Source: Fibrella aestuarina BUZ 2 (GTDB lineage: Bacteria; Bacteroidota; Bacteroidia; Cytophagales; Spirosomataceae). From it: a stretch of DNA of 64,000 bases. Below, piece by piece: positions 38,484-47,444 of the stretch. The stretch lies in assembly GCF_000331105.1 (NCBI RefSeq), contig NC_020054.1:1353698-1417697 (forward strand). The letters run 5' to 3'. The notes below the pieces were generated by a model. It had not been told where the DNA came from. It searched no databases and worked only from the letters and a program-made list of their open reading frames with translations. Both the position numbers and the translations under genes were made by a program. Each line of letters opens with the position of its first letter. The stretch's first letter is position 1.

Positions 38484-38600
38484 GCTAATGAATAATGTAT
38501 GATGTACAATGTATAATGTATAATGGGCTGGCGCGTCTCCATTCTTGCGCCAGCCCATTATACATTATACATTGTACATCATACATTATTCATTAGCTCA
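38481..38600. repeat. Perfect 54-bp inverted repeat between convergent genes, including both stop codons
   Basis: 38481-38534 is exactly complementary to 38547-38600, with a 12-base loop. The left arm starts with the TGA of the MoxR gene, and the right arm contains the stop of the minus-strand gene (38593-38595) plus a few of its codons. The words are AATGAATAATGTATG, ATGTACAATG and TATAATGTATAATG, with the tip GGGCTGGCGC. This is the longest element in the window. Confidence 0.97.
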
Positions 38601-39318
38601 ACGGTCCGGCGAAGCTGATTAGGGCGGTTGCCAGGTTTGTCAGGTCTTTGCTGAAGGGGCCGTCGGGTGTGCTGTTGGCATATTCCTGCGCGGTGCCGGC
38701 CAATTCACGCATGAGCCGCTCTGTCGTGCGCATGTCGCCTGCTTCGAGCGCATCGCGCAATTGCAGGAGCGATGCCTCAATCCACTGGGTGCTCACGTCC
38801 GAGCGAACCACCGTGATCCAATCCTCGACCATGGCCGAACCCTGCTCAGGCGTAACGCCCGATGGTCCTGCCGAAAAGGTTTCTAGGGTATCGATGAACA
38901 GCTTCTGAGCTCGGTCGCCGGGGTTGTAAAGGTCATAAATAGTACCATCGGCCGTTTGGTTTTCGGCCAGTTGACTATCGTCGCCCACGCGGTTCAGATC
39001 GGTTGCAAACGAACGGAGCGATTCGGCCAGTTGCGTCAACTGATCAGTCATGTCGGCGTCGGCCGATCGGGCCAGCGATTGCGTTTGGGCCGCCAGTGCA
39101 TTCAGGTGATGCTTTACCCGGTGGCTATCGGGCGTGGGGTTCAGCAGCTCATCATACAGGTCGGTCAGGTGCTGGCTGACGGTTTCGGTACCATCGGCAT
39201 TTTTCAGAGCCGATTGCCATTCCCGGATCAGATCGGCTCCGCTGGCGGGTTGGGCGTCGGCCTTACCGAGTGCATGAAGCGTGTTTTGCAGAATCGTCTG
39301 CGGATAGGACTGTGCCAT
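38593..39318 (-). CDS. Hypothetical helical protein
   Basis: 241 residues with no signal peptide or membrane segment. It is acidic and strongly helical, with Leu-rich repeats of heptad-like spacing (LTQLAESLRSFATDLNRVG, LLQLRDALEAGDMRTTERLMRELAG). I recognise no family. Its last codons and stop lie inside the 54-bp inverted repeat, so the C-terminus may have been reshaped by that element. It converges on the MoxR gene and is divergent from the 39541 secreted enzyme. Confidence 0.55.
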   Translation of the reverse strand: MAQSYPQTILQNTLHALGKADAQPASGADLIREWQSALKNADGTETVSQHLTDLYDELLNPTPDSHRVKHHLNALAAQTQSLARSADADMTDQLTQLAESLRSFATDLNRVGDDSQLAENQTADGTIYDLYNPGDRAQKLFIDTLETFSAGPSGVTPEQGSAMVEDWITVVRSDVSTQWIEASLLQLRDALEAGDMRTTERLMRELAGTAQEYANSTPDGPFSKDLTNLATALISFAGPLS

Positions 39319-39540
39319 TGGTTTCGTTGTGTCTGTTTCTCACCGAACCAACCCGCGGGCCGAATGTTCGGCTGACTGCCTCAACGGGACAACCTGCACG
39401 TCCAATAACAAAAGCGACGGAAAGTAACGTGCGAAGTGCCCGACTGGTGACGAAACGCAGTAACCACGTCAACAGGAGGATGGCTATCCCAGACACTTCT
39501 GGACGGCTTTATCCCCTAACTCCCGTTGTTATCTGACACC

Positions 39541-42500
39541 ATGTCTACGCCGTTTGCTAAGCGACATAACGTAGCTTTTAGCCTTGTAATCAGTCTGCTT
39601 TGCTGGTTTGGTGATGTGCCCGTTTCCCCAGGGCAAACGCTGCCTGCCGGCTTCAACAATAGCAAAGCACAGGATGGTTATACCATACCAATCGGCATTG
39701 TTTTCAGCAAAGACAGCCGCTATCAGTTTGTCTGGACTAAAGACGGCTACCTGTGGGCGTCGGTCTGGAACGGAACGCAGTATGTGAAACAAGCCACACC
39801 GGTTATCAACTTAGTCAATGAGGTGGGTAACTGGGGCGATTTCGGGCTGCTGAGCGTGGCGCTCGACCCGAATTTCGAGCAGAACGGGTTTGCTTATTTT
39901 TTCTACGTCGTCGACCGATACCAACTTTTCAACGGTGGCCGGGCCGACTACGACCTTAATCGGAATGACTACTACAATGCCACCATTGGCCGCCTGACCC
40001 GGTATAAGCTGGTGACCTCGGGCGGCACCGTCAGCGCCGATTACAACACCCGAAAGCTGCTGTTGGGCGAAAGCAAAAAGACGGGCGTGCCGCTCACGCA
40101 CCAGTCGCATGCCGGTGGCACCATTGTATTTGGGCGCGATGGCTCACTACTCCTGTCGACTGGCGATAATGCCAGCTTTACCAGTATCGACAAAGGCTCT
40201 GCTCCCGAGACTTACTACCAGGCTGCACTGGCCGATACCATCATGACGCCCAACGAAAACGTCGGGGCTTTCCGGTCGCAGATGCTTACTTCGCTGTGCG
40301 GTAAAGTGCTGCGGCTCGACCCTAATACGGGCGATGGGCTCAGCAGTAATCCGTACTACGATCCGGCCAATCCACGGTCGGCGAAGTCGCGCGTCTGGAC
40401 ACTGGGTCTGCGCAATCCCTACCGGATGACGCTACAACCCGGTACGGGCAGCACCAACCCGGCCGACGGTAACCCAGGTACGTTGCTTATTGGCGATGTG
40501 GGCTGGGATCAATGGGAAGATCTGCACGTGATCCGGACGGGCGGGGAAAACGCAGGCTGGCCGCTGTTTGAGGGGATTACACCACAAACGGGCTACACAA
40601 ACGCTGCGCAGACGTTGCTGAACCGCGATGAGCCCAACCCTGATCCGTCCTGTGGAAAGCCATATCTGACCTTCGCCGATCTGCTTCGCGACGAGGTCAG
40701 CCCTGCCGCAGGAACCGTGGTGGCGACAAGCCCTTGCGGCACAACTCCGCTGCCCGGTTTACAGCGCCGTTACTTCCATAGCCGGCCCGCCCTCGACTGG
40801 AGACATGGCGAAGCAATAGCCCGTACGCCTACCTTCAACGGCAATACGCCCACGGCTACGCCGCTGGGAGCGGCTGGCGGCGTGGCTGGTACGCCGTTTC
40901 CCGGCAACTGTTCTACCGCCGGGGCTTACTATCCGGCTAACCCGGCGTTTCCGGCCGCCTGGCAAAACACGTATTTCTTTGCCGATTATGGTACCAACTG
41001 GATCAAAGCGGCCACGCTCTCGCCCGATGGCAAAGTGACGCAGGTACGTGATTTTCTGTCGGCCTCAACGGGTATCAATAGCATCGTGGATGTGGAATAC
41101 AACCCGCTCGACGGCGCGCTGTATTACGTGAATGTCTTCGCGGGCAGCGTCATGAAAATCAGCTATGGCGGCAATCGTCCCCCGGTGGCCGTGGCAACAA
41201 CTACGTCGCTGACAGGTACGTCGCCGCTGAGTGTGACGTTCAACGCAGGCGCCTCGACCGACCCTGATGGCGACGCGCTCACGTATGCCTGGGATTTCGG
41301 TGACGGCACCAGTTCAACCCTGGCCAGCCCCGTAAAGGTGTTTGCCAGCTTGCCCGGCAAAGGCTTCACCGTGCAGCTGACGGTGCGGGATAGCAAAGGG
41401 CTAAGCGACAGCAAGTCGTTTCAGGTGTCGCTCAACAACGCCGCCCCCACGGCTCGAATCACCAGCCCGGTCGCCAACAGCAAGTATGCCCTCGACAAAG
41501 CCAGCAATTACACGCTCACGGCCAGCGTCGCTGACGAGTCGCCCGAAACGCTCACCTACGCCTGGCAGGTGCGGCTACACCACAATAACCACGAGCACCG
41601 GGAAGCGGTCATCAATCAGGCGTCACCAACCGTGGTGATCTCCCCCGTAGGCTGCGATGGCGAAGATTACTATTATCTGATTACGCTGAACGTCACGGAT
41701 GCGGGTGGCCTCACCGCGCAGGATTCGGTGCGGATTTACCCGGATTGCAACTCGCCAAGCCTGGCCATCACCAACCTGACTGCCGCACCGCTCACCAATG
41801 CGGTACGGCTGAACTGGACCAACCCGACGATCTCGTTCGACAATGTACTGGTTGTGGGCAAAGTCGGCTCGGGTTTTACCGATCGGCCCAATGCGCCAAC
41901 CTATACGGCCAATAGCAGCTTCACGGCCAACAGCGCTGAGTTTTTCGGCGGGAAGGTGCTGTACCAAGGCGTGGCGACTTCCCTGACAGTGACGGAGTTG
42001 ATGGCTGGTCAACCGTATTATTTTCGGGTCTATACTCGCCGTGGTTCGGCCTGGACGGGCGGCGTGGAGATCAGCGCAACGCCTGCAGGCTCGACGCCGC
42101 CACCCCTATCGGTGACGGGCGTAGTGCCCAATACCTGCTACCGGATTTACTCGCGGGTGAGTGGCCGGGTGCTGGGTGTCGAGAATGGTGTAAAAGACGA
42201 CGGGGGTGCCGTTCGGCAGCGCACCGACGCCAACCAGGATTGGCAGCGGTGGAAATTTGAACCCATCGATAATGGCTATTACCAGATCGTAGCGGCGCAT
42301 AGCGATAAGGTGCTCGACGTATGGTGGTCGTCGCCCGAAAATGGGGCGGGGCTGCAACAGTGGAGTTCGAATGGGGTGTATAGCCGTAACCAGCACTGGT
42401 CGCTCCAGCGCAACGCCGAAGGGTACTTCCAGATCACGGCCCGCCACTCGGGTAAAGCGCTCGACGTGCAGAACAGCAATCAGACCGAAGGCGGGATGGT

Positions 42501-43338
42501 CGTTCAGTATACGCCTAACGGTACCACCGCGCAGCAATGGCTGATCGAAGAACGAGCCTGCACCACTACGGGCGGCAGTTCGACCACCGTAGCCCAGCCC
42601 ACGGCCGTCATTGATCCGGCCAAGTGTTACCGGATTCAGTCACGCAGTAGTGGTAAAGTCCTGAACGTACCCTCCGGACTGCCCGACGATGGCGTGAACA
42701 TTCGGCAGAACACCAACACGGATCGACCCTGGCAGAAATGGCGTTTCTATCCCATCGACGGCGGTTATTACCGGGTGTCGGTGCAGCATAACGGCAAGTC
42801 GATCGAGGTGCCCAATTACTCAACGGCCGACGGGACGCTGCTCCACCAGTGGACATTCTGGGGAGGCGATCACCAGCAGTGGAGCGTCGTACGCAATACG
42901 GAAGGCTTCTACACCTTCACGAACCGTAACTCGGGTAAACGCATCGACGTGCGGGGATTCAATACCAACGAAGGGGGCGACATTATCCAGTCGGCGGCTA
43001 CAACCGGCACCAACCAGCAGTGGAGCATCACCGAAACGACCTGTCCCGTGGGTGGCCGGATCGGTTTTGTCGACGAACCCACAACGGCGGCCTTTAACCT
43101 GTGGCCCAACCCGGCCCGCGACCACGTGCTGATCGACCTCAGCGCGGTGGTTGGCCAACCGGTCGGGCTGAGTGTAACCGATCTGGCAGGCCGATCCCTA
43201 CAACAGCTTCAACTAAATGCTGCTCCAGCCGCCCCCTTCCGACTAAATACAGGGCAGCTCGCCAACGGCCTATACCTGATCAACATTGCCCCCGACGGCT
43301 GGAAACCAGCCACGCTCCGGTTTATTATCCAACAATAA
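39541..43338 (+). CDS. Secreted PQQ-type sugar dehydrogenase with PKD, two ricin-type lectin domains and T9SS sorting domain
   Basis: About 1265 residues from ATG 39541 (a TTG at 39526 is rejected). Signal peptide about 1-32. Next comes a glucose/sorbosone dehydrogenase-type beta-propeller, about 35-535, with HQSHAGGTIVFGRDGSLLLSTGD, LGLRNPYRMT and LLIGDVGWDQWEDLHVI. PKD domain about 545-640 (DPDGDALTYAWDFGDGTSS). A second immunoglobulin-like region about 645-750 and a fibronectin-like region to 860 follow. Two ricin-type lectin modules (about 870-1008 and 1030-1165) repeat CYRI-S-SG-VL and HSDKVLDVWW/HNGKSIEVPN motifs. The C-terminal FNLWPNPARDHVLIDLS domain directs type IX secretion. Probably a surface or extracellular sugar oxidase that binds glycans. 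Confidence 0.88.
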   Translation: MSTPFAKRHNVAFSLVISLLCWFGDVPVSPGQTLPAGFNNSKAQDGYTIPIGIVFSKDSRYQFVWTKDGYLWASVWNGTQYVKQATPVINLVNEVGNWGDFGLLSVALDPNFEQNGFAYFFYVVDRYQLFNGGRADYDLNRNDYYNATIGRLTRYKLVTSGGTVSADYNTRKLLLGESKKTGVPLTHQSHAGGTIVFGRDGSLLLSTGDNASFTSIDKGSAPETYYQAALADTIMTPNENVGAFRSQMLTSLCGKVLRLDPNTGDGLSSNPYYDPANPRSAKSRVWTLGLRNPYRMTLQPGTGSTNPADGNPGTLLIGDVGWDQWEDLHVIRTGGENAGWPLFEGITPQTGYTNAAQTLLNRDEPNPDPSCGKPYLTFADLLRDEVSPAAGTVVATSPCGTTPLPGLQRRYFHSRPALDWRHGEAIARTPTFNGNTPTATPLGAAGGVAGTPFPGNCSTAGAYYPANPAFPAAWQNTYFFADYGTNWIKAATLSPDGKVTQVRDFLSASTGINSIVDVEYNPLDGALYYVNVFAGSVMKISYGGNRPPVAVATTTSLTGTSPLSVTFNAGASTDPDGDALTYAWDFGDGTSSTLASPVKVFASLPGKGFTVQLTVRDSKGLSDSKSFQVSLNNAAPTARITSPVANSKYALDKASNYTLTASVADESPETLTYAWQVRLHHNNHEHREAVINQASPTVVISPVGCDGEDYYYLITLNVTDAGGLTAQDSVRIYPDCNSPSLAITNLTAAPLTNAVRLNWTNPTISFDNVLVVGKVGSGFTDRPNAPTYTANSSFTANSAEFFGGKVLYQGVATSLTVTELMAGQPYYFRVYTRRGSAWTGGVEISATPAGSTPPPLSVTGVVPNTCYRIYSRVSGRVLGVENGVKDDGGAVRQRTDANQDWQRWKFEPIDNGYYQIVAAHSDKVLDVWWSSPENGAGLQQWSSNGVYSRNQHWSLQRNAEGYFQITARHSGKALDVQNSNQTEGGMVVQYTPNGTTAQQWLIEERACTTTGGSSTTVAQPTAVIDPAKCYRIQSRSSGKVLNVPSGLPDDGVNIRQNTNTDRPWQKWRFYPIDGGYYRVSVQHNGKSIEVPNYSTADGTLLHQWTFWGGDHQQWSVVRNTEGFYTFTNRNSGKRIDVRGFNTNEGGDIIQSAATTGTNQQWSITETTCPVGGRIGFVDEPTTAAFNLWPNPARDHVLIDLSAVVGQPVGLSVTDLAGRSLQQLQLNAAPAAPFRLNTGQLANGLYLINIAPDGWKPATLRFIIQQ

Positions 43339-43358
43339 GGTACAGCCTCACCAATCGG

Positions 43359-43394
43359 GCAGGAGCCAGACAGTTGTCTGGCTCCTGCTTTTTT
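43359..43394 (+). terminator. Terminator after the secreted sugar dehydrogenase
   Basis: The 14-base arm GCAGGAGCCAGACA (43359-43372) pairs with 43375-43388 and is followed by TTTTTT. The literal two-base loop would open to four or more bases in practice. Confidence 0.88.
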
Positions 43395-43461
43395 ACGCCA
43401 AAAAAGCGGATTGGCGAGCGAAAGTCAGTACTTTAGAAAGTTAACTAACCGACTTTTTTCC

Positions 43462-44940
43462 GTGATTCACTTCACTCAACGCATTCGGCAACTGGCGTTG
43501 GGGCTGGCGCTGTTATCGACTGCCGCCCTAGCCCAGAAACTGCCTGCCGACAACCGGGCGGCTATCCGCGAAGTCGACCTCAAACGCGATCTCTACAAAC
43601 TCGCCGACGACCATTTTCAGGGCCGCGTGGCGGGGTCGCTCAATGAACTGAAAGCATCTGCCTGGATTGCCGAGCAACTGCGGGCAATGGGCCTGCAACC
43701 CGGTGGCGACGACGGCACGTATTTCCAGTTTTTCCACATTCAACGTACCCGCGTGAGCGAAACGAGCCGCTTTGTAGTAGGTGGTAAAGCGCTGACGTAC
43801 GGCCCCGACGTGATTGCGCTGGCCCCGGCCATAGCCTCCGTCGACGCGCCGCTGGTGTATGTTGGCACGGGCTCGCCCGAGGAGATGGCGAAGGTGGATG
43901 TGAAAGGCAAAGCGGTGGCGATTCTGTTTTCGGGAAATCCACCGGGCGACCTAAGTTTTCGCCGGTTTATGCTGTCGACCATGAACCGCCGCGCCGCCGA
44001 GTTCGTGAAAGCGGGTGCCGTGGCTACGCTCTTTGTATCAGACAGCCGGGCCGATGCTATCTACAACTGGTGGAGCAGCGCCATGGAAATGGGGCGCTAT
44101 GACCTGCCGGGCGGTCCCAACACACGTGTCTTTTCGCAGGCTCCGCTGCTGTGGCTACCTGCCAAAGCATTGCCGATGGTGCAGCAGCCCAATCAGCAGT
44201 TTACCAACGTGGTCAATGTAGAAAGCTTCAGCTACCCGTCGGTGAACATTATAGCGAAATTACCCGGTACCGACCCGACGCTGAAAAACGAATACGTGCT
44301 GATCAGCACTCACCAGGATCATGATGGCATTCGCCGGGCCGTGGCGGGCGATTCCATCTATAACGGCGCCGACGACAACGCTACGGGCTGTGCGGCGGCG
44401 CTGGCGATTGGCCGGGCCTTTGCGCAAAAACCGGGCAAGCGCTCGCTACTGATCGTCTTCCACGGCGCGGAAGAGCGGGGGCTGCTGGGGTCGCGTTATT
44501 TTGTCGACCACCCAACGGTGCCTAAATCGAGTATCGCGGCGGTGCTGAATGGCGAGATGATGGGCCGAAATGCGCCGGATAGTGCGGCACTGCTTGGGTC
44601 ACAGCCACCCCATCGCAATTCGCTCGACCTGGTCAATATGGCGATGGCGGCCAATGGGGCTACGGCGAAATTTAAGCTCGACACGCTCTGGGATCGGCCC
44701 GACCACCCCGAGGGCTGGTATTTCCGCTCTGATCACCTGCCTTATGCCCGCGCCAACGTACCCGCGATCTGCTTCACGACGCTGCTGCACCCCGATTACC
44801 ACACCCCCCGCGACGAGCCCGCCCGCATCGACTACGCCAAGCTCGCCAACATGACCCGCTGGATGTACGTGACGGCTTGGCAAGTCGCCAACGAACCCAA
44901 ACGCCCCGTCGTCGACGCCGGCTTCAAGCTGGAAAGGTAA
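43462..44940 (+). CDS. M28-family exported aminopeptidase with PA-like insert (GTG start)
   Basis: About 492 residues. I chose GTG 43462, which gives the signal peptide VIHFTQRIRQLALGLALL followed by STAALAQ; there is no ATG in frame before it and TTG 43411 would bury the signal. Metal ligands of M28 are seen: His in ISTHQDHDG, Asp in NGADDNATGCAA, Glu-Glu in FHGAEERGLLGS and the last His in HPDYHTPRDEP. The insert VDAPLVYVGTGSPEEMAKVDVKGKAV resembles a PA domain. The fourth ligand position reads GEMMGRN. Predicted periplasmic or outer-surface peptidase. Confidence 0.88.
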   Translation: MIHFTQRIRQLALGLALLSTAALAQKLPADNRAAIREVDLKRDLYKLADDHFQGRVAGSLNELKASAWIAEQLRAMGLQPGGDDGTYFQFFHIQRTRVSETSRFVVGGKALTYGPDVIALAPAIASVDAPLVYVGTGSPEEMAKVDVKGKAVAILFSGNPPGDLSFRRFMLSTMNRRAAEFVKAGAVATLFVSDSRADAIYNWWSSAMEMGRYDLPGGPNTRVFSQAPLLWLPAKALPMVQQPNQQFTNVVNVESFSYPSVNIIAKLPGTDPTLKNEYVLISTHQDHDGIRRAVAGDSIYNGADDNATGCAAALAIGRAFAQKPGKRSLLIVFHGAEERGLLGSRYFVDHPTVPKSSIAAVLNGEMMGRNAPDSAALLGSQPPHRNSLDLVNMAMAANGATAKFKLDTLWDRPDHPEGWYFRSDHLPYARANVPAICFTTLLHPDYHTPRDEPARIDYAKLANMTRWMYVTAWQVANEPKRPVVDAGFKLER

Positions 44941-45042
44941 AATAGGTACAATGTTCAACGTCCAATGTCCAAGGTTGGCTGACGCGTACTACACTGGCGT
45001 CAGCCAACCTTGGACCTTGGACGTTGAACATTGTACCTATTT
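44940..45042. repeat. 46-bp inverted repeat (one mismatch) between convergent genes
   Basis: 44940-44985 pairs with 44997-45042 at 45 of 46 positions. The left arm begins at the last base of the M28 stop codon and the right arm contains the stop of the minus-strand hydrolase (45037-45039). The words TACAATGTTCAACGTCC and AAGGTTGG lead to the tip GGCTGACGC, which it shares with the 31250 element. Confidence 0.95.
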
Positions 45043-46068
45043 CTTGAATACCATTGCTTTCCCCTCTGTCGGTACGGTAAACCGCTGGAGGGGAATTTTT
45101 TGGTTGAGTAGTTCCTTCGTTAGGTCTTGTTGGGGTTCAAACAGACCGTCATCGCCTTGCTGGAACGTGCCGAAATGAATGCCGACACTTTGCGGCCGCC
45201 CCAGATCATTGAACGCCTTCACCGCGTCGATGGGCGACATGTGCACTGGCGCCATGAACCAGGTGGGGCGGTAGGAGCCAATCGGCAGCATCGCCAGCTT
45301 GATAGCCCCGCTTTCACTGCTCGCAGCCTTCTGGGCTATTTTCGGAAAGAGATCGCCGTAGCCCGTATCGCCAGCAAAATAGATCGTGCCAAACCGGGTA
45401 TGCAGCAGGTACCCCGCCCAGAGCGTACGATCACGGTCGCCCATGCCCCGATTGCTGAAGTGGCGGGCCTCGGTAGCGGTCACGGTCAGATTGGGTAGTA
45501 GCTCCAGCCGGTCGTTCCAGTCGAGTTCACGCGTGGTTTTGCCGCCCACTTTTTTCGGCAGGTACGACACGCCCAGCGGCGTTACCATTTGCGGCGAGAA
45601 GTCGCTGGCTAGTCGGCGCAACGTACCCAGGTCGAGGTGGTCGTAATGGCAGTGACTCAGTAGCACGACGTCGATGGGCGGCAGGTCTTCGTAACGCAGC
45701 CCCGGTGGGCGGCGGCGCTTGATGCCCAGCCACTTCGTAGGCCCGATTTTGTCGCTCCAGACCGGGTCGGTCAGGATGTTGAGGCCATCGGTCTGAATCA
45801 GAAAGCTGGAATGCCCGACAAACGTGATCACCACGCTGTCGCCCGGAACGCAGGTTGCTGGTTTAGGGCCCGGTAGCGCGTCGGGATTGTCGAGCCAGGG
45901 GCCTTTGTCGCGGTGCAGCAGCCATTTGAGCAGGCCCCCCTGCCGTTCCACTGGCGGGCCTGTATTGACAAACTTTTTACCATTGAAATGATCGGTAACG
46001 GGCCCTTTATAACGCGGGGCGCAGGCCGTCAGCAAGCAGAGTACGAGTAGCGTAGAGCGAATTATCAT
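45037..46068 (-). CDS. MBL-fold metal-dependent hydrolase, lipoprotein, UlaG/NAPE-PLD-like
   Basis: 343 residues. The lipoprotein signal MIIRSTLLVLCLLTAC has Cys16 at the lipobox. The metallo-beta-lactamase fold is marked by VGHSSFLIQT, LSHCHYDHLDLGTL (the HxHxDH zinc motif), ARHFSNRGMGDRDRTLWAGY, IYFAGDTGYG and PVHMSPIDAVKA. The pattern is closest to the UlaG and NAPE-phospholipase D group that cleaves phosphodiester or lactone bonds. Membrane anchoring in the periplasm suggests a lipid or cell-envelope substrate, but that is inference. Confidence 0.9.
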   Translation of the reverse strand: MIIRSTLLVLCLLTACAPRYKGPVTDHFNGKKFVNTGPPVERQGGLLKWLLHRDKGPWLDNPDALPGPKPATCVPGDSVVITFVGHSSFLIQTDGLNILTDPVWSDKIGPTKWLGIKRRRPPGLRYEDLPPIDVVLLSHCHYDHLDLGTLRRLASDFSPQMVTPLGVSYLPKKVGGKTTRELDWNDRLELLPNLTVTATEARHFSNRGMGDRDRTLWAGYLLHTRFGTIYFAGDTGYGDLFPKIAQKAASSESGAIKLAMLPIGSYRPTWFMAPVHMSPIDAVKAFNDLGRPQSVGIHFGTFQQGDDGLFEPQQDLTKELLNQKIPLQRFTVPTEGKAMVFKK

Positions 46069-46230
46069 GGAAACGACCCCGCCGTTGAGCGGTGGTTACA
46101 GACCAAACTACGAATCGGACAAAGACAGATGGATTTTTCGAACATAAAAACGGGTGTTTTATGCTATTTGCCTCTAAATAGGTCCGTGCTAACCTCACCG
46201 TAGGCATATTAATTGCCCGTTATTTCCATC

Positions 46231-46617
46231 ATGATGTTTATCCAAACCCCCGATGCCGCCCCCGCTGGCGGGCATTATTCGCAGGCCGTCACCCACAACG
46301 GTCTGGTTTACGTATCTGGTCTGTTACCCGTGTTGCCGTCCGGCGAAAAACTCATCGACGCGCCCCTGGCCCGGCAGGTACAGGCCGTTTTAGAAAATCT
46401 GAACGCGATCCTGACAGCCGCTCACAGCGCCCCCGATCAGGTGTTACAGGTACGTATCTACGTCATCGACATCAACGACTGGACCGAAATAAATCGCCTG
46501 TACATGGCCTTCTTTGGCCCACACAAACCCGCCCGCGCCGTGGTACCCGTGCCAACCCTACACTATGGCCTCCGCCTGGAACTGGAAGCCACAGCCGTCT
46601 GTAGCAACGAGGTGTAG
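46231..46617 (+). CDS. RidA-family enamine/imine deaminase
   Basis: 128 residues from ATG 46231 (a second ATG follows at 46234; a TTG at 46213 is rejected). RidA hallmarks: GGHYSQAVTHNGLVYVSG, QVQAVLENLNAIL, the catalytic Arg102 in KPARAVVPVPTL, and LELEATA with the conserved Glu at 118/120. RidA proteins hydrolyse reactive 2-aminoacrylate-type enamines from PLP enzymes. A stand-alone gene convergent with a DoxX gene. Confidence 0.92.
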   Translation: MMFIQTPDAAPAGGHYSQAVTHNGLVYVSGLLPVLPSGEKLIDAPLARQVQAVLENLNAILTAAHSAPDQVLQVRIYVIDINDWTEINRLYMAFFGPHKPARAVVPVPTLHYGLRLELEATAVCSNEV

Positions 46618-46708
46618 GTGTCGAAGTAGTCCGTTTTTGTACTTAATCTATTGTGCCTGATGAATCGCTGACCCCGTAATGCACAAAACAGCCAAACAGC
46701 AAGCCGAC

Positions 46709-47266
46709 TCAATAAGAAGCTGCTGGTTTAGCAGCTTGGTGAATTTTCGGAGCCCGTCGGCGTAAACTGGTTAACATACGGGTCGGTTCGGCAACAATTC
46801 GAGCGCCTGTCCAGGTAGAGGCGATGACCATCCCGGCCGCTACCAGAATAATGTCTTTGATGATATACTGCGCTGCCAGTGTAGGGGCATGCAGTGGACC
46901 AGGGAAGAGTTCGGCGGGGTAAATTAGCAACGGCGACATAGCACCTATCATCTGAAGGGCCATCAGCCAGACGCCGACGCGCAAAAAGCGGCCACTCAGA
47001 AAACACACACCAATCGCGCATTCCAGCCCGGCCACAAAATCCATGGCATTATGCCCTGTGAACACACCCAACGTCAACGTGGTGGTCGTACGCGTTGCCA
47101 GATCTTCGATTGGGCTGATGTGCGGAAAGAATTTTAGAATTCCGAAGCCAAGAAAAACCAAACCCATGCATACCCGCAGAATACCGATGCTATTCGCAAC
47201 CAGCCATCGGTTAATACGCGTGTCTAGTTTGTCGAAACGGTCAAACAGTTTTTCGATCGTAGTCAT
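46709..47266 (-). CDS. DoxX-family membrane protein
   Basis: About 185 residues from ATG 47266 (MTTIEKLFDRFDKLD). The frame is open for another 78 codons but these are basic, unlike any DoxX protein, and overlap the divergent gene. Four membrane segments: ILRVCMGLVFLGFGILKFF, FVAGLECAIGVCFLSGRF, VWLMALQMIGAMSPLLIYP and YIIKDIILVAAGMVIAST. The family is linked to redox or quinone functions but is poorly defined. The divergent neighbour starts the pseudaminic acid region. Confidence 0.78.
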   Translation of the reverse strand: MTTIEKLFDRFDKLDTRINRWLVANSIGILRVCMGLVFLGFGILKFFPHISPIEDLATRTTTTLTLGVFTGHNAMDFVAGLECAIGVCFLSGRFLRVGVWLMALQMIGAMSPLLIYPAELFPGPLHAPTLAAQYIIKDIILVAAGMVIASTWTGARIVAEPTRMLTSLRRRAPKIHQAAKPAASY

Positions 47267-47444
47267 GGCGCTGAGTTTAGCGTATTGTCGTGTCCACTTA
47301 CGCCGCTCTGCTAAGCATAGATTCTTTGTCAGGATATTTCTGTCTGATCTGTTCAGAATGAGAAAGAGACCAAAGACACACTTCCGGGTTTGCCAATAGA
47401 TAGCGACCTTTGCAGCGGGCCGAGCCACGGCCCGGCTGTTTTTC

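Noticed and set aside
31250..38600. Possible CRISPR array, because of repeated AATG words
   Set aside because: The repeated words form single inverted repeats with no regular direct-repeat spacing and no cas genes are present.
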